DNA of 9,499 bases, from NCBI GenBank assembly GCA_002409365.1, contig DHUW01000027.1, forward strand, positions 9,162-18,660. Direction: 5' to 3'. The notes under the pieces were generated by a model. The model was not told the origin of the DNA. It searched no databases and saw only the letters and a program-made list of their open reading frames with translations. Positions within the stretch are counted from its first letter, which is position 1; the number at the start of each line of letters is the position of its first letter. Of this stretch, positions 5,848 to 9,499 are shown in pieces. The position numbers and the translations under genes are program-made. This DNA is from Anaerolineaceae bacterium UBA5224 (lineage in GTDB: Bacteria; Chloroflexota; Anaerolineae; Anaerolineales; Anaerolineaceae).

Positions 5848-6627
5848 ATGACATTTGTTGAATATGAACTCACGGGTCAGGTAGGTGTTATCACCGTCAA
5901 CCGGCCGGAGGCACTTAATGCCTTGAACAGTTCGGTTTTGAGAGAACTAGAGCAGGCTCTGGAGCAAGTAGATCTTGGCATTGTTCGCTGCCTGGTGATC
6001 ACAGGAGCAGGCGAAAAAGCCTTTGTTGCCGGCGCTGATGTGGCTGAAATGGCGAATATGTCCGTAGCAGAAGCCAAAGAATTTGGGAAAACCGGTAATG
6101 CGCTCTTCCGTAGATTTGAGACCTTTCCAGTCCCGGTGATTGCTGCGATCAACGGCTATGCCTTAGGTGGAGGGAACGAACTGGCGCTCTGTTGTGATAT
6201 TCGCATCTGCAGTGAAAAGGCAATATTTGGCCAACCTGAAGCAGGGTTGGGCATTACACCCGGATTTGGTGGAACCCAAAGACTCGTCAGGGTTATCGGC
6301 TCAATCTCAAAAGCCAAAGAATTGCTCTACACTTGTCGAAACATCAAGGCTGAAGAAGCCAGGGAGATCGGTCTTGTCAGCGCAGTTTACCCATCTGAAA
6401 ACTTGATGGCAGAAGCTTTGAAAATGGCGAATAAGATAGCCTCCAACGCCCCAATAGCAATCCGTAACATCAAAAAAGCAGTTAATGAAGGTCTCGATTT
6501 ACGGATCGAGGATGCAATAAATTTGGAAGTTGATTTATTTAGTGCCTGTTTTGCCACTGAAGATCAAAAAGAAGGCATGTCCGCTTTTTTTGAGAAACGT
6601 AAAGAGAAAATGTTCAAGAACCAATAG
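5848..6627 (+). CDS. crt: Crotonase / short-chain enoyl-CoA hydratase
   Basis: 259 residues from the ATG at 5848, typical for Crt. It hydrates crotonyl-CoA to (S)-3-hydroxybutyryl-CoA, reversibly. Signatures: the oxyanion-hole segment GEKAFVAGADVAEM (about 55-68), GYALGGGNELA with catalytic Glu111, and QPEAGLGITPGFGGTQRL with the second catalytic Glu131. This start is chosen over an in-frame one at 5800 inside thlA because GAGGTG (5834-5839) sits eight bases before it and the protein then begins at the usual family position (MTFVEYELTGQVGVITVNRP). The ribosome site lies within the last codons of thlA, so translation is probably coupled. The Glu pair argues for a hydratase rather than an isomerase or dehalogenase of the same superfamily. 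Preference for C4 is inferred from the thiolase and hbd neighbours. Confidence 0.93.
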   Translation: MTFVEYELTGQVGVITVNRPEALNALNSSVLRELEQALEQVDLGIVRCLVITGAGEKAFVAGADVAEMANMSVAEAKEFGKTGNALFRRFETFPVPVIAAINGYALGGGNELALCCDIRICSEKAIFGQPEAGLGITPGFGGTQRLVRVIGSISKAKELLYTCRNIKAEEAREIGLVSAVYPSENLMAEALKMANKIASNAPIAIRNIKKAVNEGLDLRIEDAINLEVDLFSACFATEDQKEGMSAFFEKRKEKMFKNQ

Positions 6628-6634
6628 ACGAAGT

Positions 6635-6662
6635 AATCAGCCTGACAATAATCAGGCTGATT
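6635..6662 (+). terminator. Intergenic hairpin between crt and hbd (attenuator or partial terminator)
   Basis: Perfect 11-bp inverted repeat: AATCAGCCTGA (6635-6645), loop CAATAA, TCAGGCTGATT (6652-6662), running into TTTT then AAAAGGAG, the hbd ribosome site. The short T-run and position allow partial termination or mRNA processing that lowers hbd relative to thlA-crt. A full terminator is less likely, because hbd has no obvious promoter of its own in the 50-base gap. Confidence 0.6.
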
Positions 6663-6677
6663 TTAAAAGGAGAGTAT

Positions 6678-7511
6678 ATGAAAGTAGCTGTGATTGGAGC
6701 AGGAACCATGGGCAGCGGAATCGCGCAAGCGTTCGCACAGACCGAGGGGTATGAGGTGATCCTCACTGACCTCAGCCTGGAATTAGCCCAGAAAGGGCTG
6801 GGGCGTATTGCCAGCGGGCTGCAAAAACGGGTCGAACGTGGAAAATTGACTAAAGAAGAAGCTGACCAGATCAATGCCCGCATCGTTGCAGGGACTCTGT
6901 TCGAGTGCGGCGATTGCGATTTAGTCATAGAAGCCGTTTTGGAACAGATGCAGGTGAAAAAGGACACTTTCCAAGCACTCGATACGATCGTTAAACCAGA
7001 AGGCATCTTTGCCAGCAACACCTCCTCATTATCGATCACTGAAATTGCACAAGGGCTGAGCCGTCCGGTGGTCGGTATGCACTTTTTCAATCCTGCTCCG
7101 GTTATGAATCTGGTTGAAGTGATCCCGGGACTTTCTACGCCCCCTGAAGTGGTAGAGAGCGTATCGGAAATTGCCCGTGAGCTCGGCAAGACACCTGTAG
7201 AAGTCAAAGAATCAGCCGGCTTTGTAGTTAACCGCATCCTGATTCCTATGATCAACGAAGGCGTTAGCATCTTTGCAGAAGGGATAGCAACCGTGGAAGG
7301 CATTGATACAGCCATGAAACTGGGCGCCAACCACCCGATGGGCCCGCTTGAATTGGGCGACCTGATCGGGTTGGATGTATGCCTGGCGATCATGGAAGTT
7401 TTATATAGCGAGACAGGCGACGGCAAATATCGCCCGCACCCTTTGTTGCGTAAGATGGTACGTGGCGGTAAGTTGGGACGCAAGACCGGAGAAGGCTTTT
7501 ATAAGTACTAG
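6678..7511 (+). CDS. hbd: 3-hydroxybutyryl-CoA dehydrogenase
   Basis: 277 residues, close to clostridial Hbd. It oxidises (S)-3-hydroxybutyryl-CoA to acetoacetyl-CoA, or the reverse, with NAD(H). N-terminal Rossmann domain with GAGTMGSG (7-14); Asp31 at the end of the second strand favours NAD over NADP. SNTSSLSITE (113-122) is the family's catalytic Ser/Asn region; MHFFNPAPVM supplies His135, paired with Glu147 twelve residues on, as in the known catalytic dyad. The C-terminal helical domain has GFVVNR (181-186) and MGPLELGDLIGLDV (221-234), and the protein ends canonically in GRKTGEGFYKY. The start at 6678 has AAAAGGAGAG (6665-6674). It is the third gene of the operon, after the hairpin. 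With Crt it links crotonyl-CoA to acetoacetyl-CoA. Confidence 0.95.
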   Translation: MKVAVIGAGTMGSGIAQAFAQTEGYEVILTDLSLELAQKGLGRIASGLQKRVERGKLTKEEADQINARIVAGTLFECGDCDLVIEAVLEQMQVKKDTFQALDTIVKPEGIFASNTSSLSITEIAQGLSRPVVGMHFFNPAPVMNLVEVIPGLSTPPEVVESVSEIARELGKTPVEVKESAGFVVNRILIPMINEGVSIFAEGIATVEGIDTAMKLGANHPMGPLELGDLIGLDVCLAIMEVLYSETGDGKYRPHPLLRKMVRGGKLGRKTGEGFYKY

Positions 7512-7548
7512 CTTTTGTCGGAAAAGACAGGAAACGCATCCGCCCATT

Positions 7549-7590
7549 TCTTCAGATCGGGAGACCTTCCATGGTCTCCCGATCTGAAGA
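7549..7590. repeat. 18-bp perfect inverted repeat between convergent operons
   Basis: TCTTCAGATCGGGAGACC (7549-7566), loop TTCCAT, and its exact complement (7573-7590). It lies 37 bases after the hbd stop and faces the atoA end. Neither side carries a run of Ts, so it is not a textbook intrinsic terminator, but a stem this long at a convergent junction could stop or stabilise both transcripts. It could also be a dispersed palindromic repeat of the genome. Confidence 0.75.
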
Positions 7591-7635
7591 GGAGACAAAC
7601 CTCATCTGTACGAGCGGATCCCGAACAAACTACAA

Positions 7636-7657
7636 GGGAGATCAGGGGAAGTCTCCC
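7636..7657 (-). terminator. Weak candidate terminator of the kamE-atoD-atoA operon
   Basis: On the minus strand, GGGAGA (7657-7652) can pair with TCTCCC (7641-7636) across ten bases, followed by the moderately T-rich TTGTAGTTTGTT. It lies 20 bases after the atoA stop. The stem is short, and a competing GGGGA/TCCCC pairing exists within it. Confidence 0.3.
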
Positions 7658-7677
7658 CAACATAAGCTAAGAATAGA

Positions 7678-8343
7678 TCAAGCTACTACCATTGGTTTCA
7701 GTTTCATGCTGAAGATCAGATCGGCACCGGTGGCTTCCCGAATTTGCTCCAACGTATACTCAGGATTTTGTTCAATAAGAACAAAACCTCTTGCTGTCAC
7801 TTCAATCACGCCCATCTCAGTAACAATCAAATCGACTGCGTTAACTGCTGTGAGAGGAAGGGTACACTCTTTCAACAGTTTGGGAGTGCCTTTTGTGGTG
7901 TGTTCCATGGCGACAATCACTTTTTTCGCACCAACAAGCAAGTCCATCGCGCCACCCATTCCAGGCACCATCTTACCCGGAACCATGTAGTTGGCAATGT
8001 CACCATTTTCAGCAACCTGAAGAGCCCCCAGCACAGTAGTATTCACGTGACCTCCCCGGATGATGCCGAAGGACATGGCGCTATCAAAAAAACTACCGCC
8101 TGGTAAGATTGTTGCAGGCATGGCACCGGCGTTTGTGATGCAGGGGTCTGTTTCATCATCCTCTGGGGCAGGCCCGAGTCCAATAAAACCATTCTCGGAC
8201 TGGAAATAAACTGTCCTACCTTCAGGGACATAGTTAGCCACCAAAGTCGGCATCCCAATGCCCAGGTTGACCAGGTCGCCGTCCTGCAGTTCCATGGCAA
8301 CTCGTTTGGCTATAAATTCTTGCATTTGCTGTTTGTCCATCAT
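7678..8343 (-). CDS. atoA: Acetate/butyrate:acetoacetate CoA-transferase, subunit B
   Basis: 221 residues, full length for the beta subunit of the two-subunit 3-oxoacid CoA-transferases. With AtoD it moves CoA between acyl-CoA (butyryl- or acetyl-CoA) and acetoacetate. The active-site glutamate, which forms the glutamyl-CoA thioester, is Glu50 in SENGFIGLGP. The N-terminal VNLGIGMPTLVANYVPEG (25-42) and the central MVPGMGGAMDLLVGAKKVIVAMEH block are standard for this subunit. The start at 8343 overlaps the atoD stop as ATGA (8340-8343), with GGAGG six bases upstream; a second ATG follows directly. The overlap fits equal production of the two subunits. Its place beside kamE argues for the butyryl-CoA:acetoacetate reaction of lysine fermentation; the acyl specificity itself cannot be read from the sequence. 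Confidence 0.95.
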   Translation of the reverse strand: MMDKQQMQEFIAKRVAMELQDGDLVNLGIGMPTLVANYVPEGRTVYFQSENGFIGLGPAPEDDETDPCITNAGAMPATILPGGSFFDSAMSFGIIRGGHVNTTVLGALQVAENGDIANYMVPGKMVPGMGGAMDLLVGAKKVIVAMEHTTKGTPKLLKECTLPLTAVNAVDLIVTEMGVIEVTARGFVLIEQNPEYTLEQIREATGADLIFSMKLKPMVVA

Positions 8344-8996
8344 AGCGCACCTCCATCAACAATGTAATCTACAAAAACTCCGGGAACAACCACATCATCA
8401 GGGCATATTTCGCCAACTTGTACGACCTCGCCAGCTTCTACAATCGAGATATCTGCGGCTGCACCCATGTAGGTGTTAAAGTTTCGTGTGGCGCCATGGA
8501 AGGTGAGGTTGCCTGAAATGTCGGCTTTTTCTGCGAAAAGCAGAGCAACATTAGCCCGCATCGGTTTTTCGAGGAGGTATTTTTCACCGTCAACCTCCAC
8601 CTTTTGCTTGCCTTCTTCGACCAAGGTGCCCAGACCAGTCTTGGTCAATACGCCGCCCAGTCCAAATCCACCAGATCTGATCTGCTCGATCAGCGTTCCC
8701 TGGGGCACCAAGATCACCTCAGTTTCACCTTCGAGCATCTGGCGACCGGTTTCCTTGTTCGTACCGACATGTGATGCATAGATTTTCGAAAACAACTTAG
8801 CCACCACCATCTTGCCAACACCGCGATCCAAAAAGCCGGTGTCGTTACAGATGAGGGTAAGATTTTTGACACCTTTAGCGATCAAAGCGTCGATCAGGCG
8901 CTCTGGAGTACCGACCGCCAGAAAGCCACCGACCATGATCGTATCGCCATCGCGTACAAGGTTTACTGCCTCTTCCAAACTGATTATTTTCTCCAT
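8340..8996 (-). CDS. atoD: Acetate/butyrate:acetoacetate CoA-transferase, subunit A
   Basis: 218 residues from the ATG at 8996, the usual alpha-subunit length. Signatures: IMVGGFLAVGTPERLIDAL (about 20-38), the ICNDTGFLDRGVGKMV region, SHVGTNKETGRQM, VLVPQGTLIEQIRSGG, then GLGTLVEEGKQ. This closely follows E. coli AtoD along its whole length. An earlier in-frame start at 9059 would add 21 lysine-rich residues and overlap kamE; the 8996 start is preferred because the protein then begins MEKIISLEEAV like its relatives and has AGGAG just upstream, although only two to three bases away. kamE ends 26 bases before it. It works as a heteromer with AtoA, whose gene overlaps its 3' end. Confidence 0.94.
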   Translation of the reverse strand: MEKIISLEEAVNLVRDGDTIMVGGFLAVGTPERLIDALIAKGVKNLTLICNDTGFLDRGVGKMVVAKLFSKIYASHVGTNKETGRQMLEGETEVILVPQGTLIEQIRSGGFGLGGVLTKTGLGTLVEEGKQKVEVDGEKYLLEKPMRANVALLFAEKADISGNLTFHGATRNFNTYMGAAADISIVEAGEVVQVGEICPDDVVVPGVFVDYIVDGGAL

Positions 8997-9022
8997 CGCT
9001 CCTGCCTTTGCTTTTTTAATTT

Positions 9023-9499
9023 TTAGTTCTGCCTTTTTCTGGCAGCCATTTCCTCGCAAATAAAACTGGCAACATCATCGGCATATTTGCCTGGACCAAA
9101 GCCCGCATCACAACCCAATTCCTTGGCAAGCTCATGGTTGATGCGCGGACCACCGATAATGAGTAAAAATTGTTTTCGCAGATGTTCTGCTTCAAGGAGT
9201 TCGACCAACTCCGTCAGGTTTTGAATGTGGATATTTTTTTGTGTAACCGTCTGGGACACCAGCATAACATCGGCGTCGAAATCGACCGCTTTGCGGATGA
9301 AATCTTCATTTGATACCTGGCTGCCCAGGTTGAGTACTTCCATCATCTTGTAACGTTCCAGTCCATAATGCCCAGCATAACCTTTCATATTCAGGATCGC
9401 ATCAATACCGACGGTGTGCGCATCTGTGCCAGTACTGGCCCCAATCACCTTGATTTTTCGTCCAAAGTTCTGCTGAATGAAGAGATCCGTCTCTTCTAA
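9023..9499 (-). CDS. kamE: Lysine 5,6-aminomutase, beta subunit (partial; N-terminus beyond right edge)
   Basis: The reading frame is open to base 9499; 158 C-terminal residues are visible, of about 260 in the family. The GTG at 9448 is an internal Val codon, not the start. This is the cobalamin-binding Rossmann domain: ASTGTDAHTVG carries the DxHxxG motif (His28 of the visible part) that supplies the lower cobalt ligand, followed by GYAGHYGLERY, VSQTVTQKNIH and IIGGPRINHELAKELGCDAGFGPG, all characteristic of KamE. With KamD, adenosylcobalamin and PLP, it shifts the terminal amino group of L-beta-lysine (or D-lysine) from C6 to C5. kamE followed by atoD-atoA matches the grouping seen in lysine-fermenting clusters. 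D-ornithine 4,5-aminomutase (OraE) is the closest alternative, but the TQKNIHIQNLTELVELLEAE stretch favours KamE. Confidence 0.92.
   Translation of the reverse strand, partial: LEETDLFIQQNFGRKIKVIGASTGTDAHTVGIDAILNMKGYAGHYGLERYKMMEVLNLGSQVSNEDFIRKAVDFDADVMLVSQTVTQKNIHIQNLTELVELLEAEHLRKQFLLIIGGPRINHELAKELGCDAGFGPGKYADDVASFICEEMAARKRQN

Noticed and set aside
8997..9059. Earlier in-frame start for atoD overlapping kamE
   Set aside because: Adds a lysine-rich, non-conserved extension and overlaps the kamE end; 8996 matches the family N-terminus.
9446..9448. GTG as the start of a short cobalamin-binding protein
   Set aside because: The frame stays open upstream to the window edge with KamE-like sequence, so this is an internal valine of a longer gene.

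Overview
The window looks like a moderate-GC genome of a strictly anaerobic, amino-acid- or fatty-acid-fermenting bacterium, most likely a Chloroflexota (Anaerolineae-type) lineage. Reasons: a lipoprotein with a long Thr/Pro-rich linker typical of that group, a bacterial family B DNA polymerase, a Gram-positive-style SOS box (GAAC-N4-GTTC), and a lysine-fermentation/butyryl-CoA gene set. The taxonomic call is inference; there is no rRNA or marker gene to fix it.

Left region (1-1994, all minus strand): a tight three-gene operon. In transcription order it encodes a RecA/RadA-like protein with no Walker A lysine that ends in the sliding-clamp-type pentapeptide QLALF, a 142-residue acidic-tailed protein I do not recognise, and the N-terminal third of a family B DNA polymerase whose exonuclease motifs look lost. 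It is preceded by a consensus promoter (TTGACA, 17 bp, TATAAT) whose spacer is filled by a perfect LexA-like palindrome, and the predicted transcript starts at the ATG. I read this as a damage-inducible translesion-synthesis cassette, comparable in logic to imuA-imuB-dnaE2 or PolB2-type operons. This is the most interesting part of the window.

Middle region (2153-4652): two AT-richer minus-strand genes for exported proteins. One is a secreted CHAP-domain (cysteine amidase/peptidase-type) protein, the other a lipoprotein; both appear to carry a PsbP/Mog1-like domain. They are followed by a 415-bp gene-free divergent spacer that holds a possible promoter and a foldable leader for the next operon.

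Right region (4653-9499): two convergent metabolic operons. Plus strand: thiolase (thlA), crotonase (crt) and 3-hydroxybutyryl-CoA dehydrogenase (hbd), with a perfect hairpin between crt and hbd. Minus strand: the B12-binding end of lysine 5,6-aminomutase beta subunit (kamE, cut by the right edge), then both subunits of an acetate/butyrate:acetoacetate CoA-transferase (atoD, atoA). The two operons meet over an 18-bp perfect inverted repeat. Together they cover C4 acyl-CoA interconversion and part of the lysine 3,5-diaminohexanoate fermentation: the aminomutase feeds lysine carbon to acetoacetate and crotonyl-CoA, AtoDA activates acetoacetate, thiolase yields acetyl-CoA, and Crt/Hbd join crotonyl-CoA to acetoacetyl-CoA. 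Butyryl-CoA dehydrogenase/Etf and the remaining kam/kdd/kce/kal genes are not in the window.
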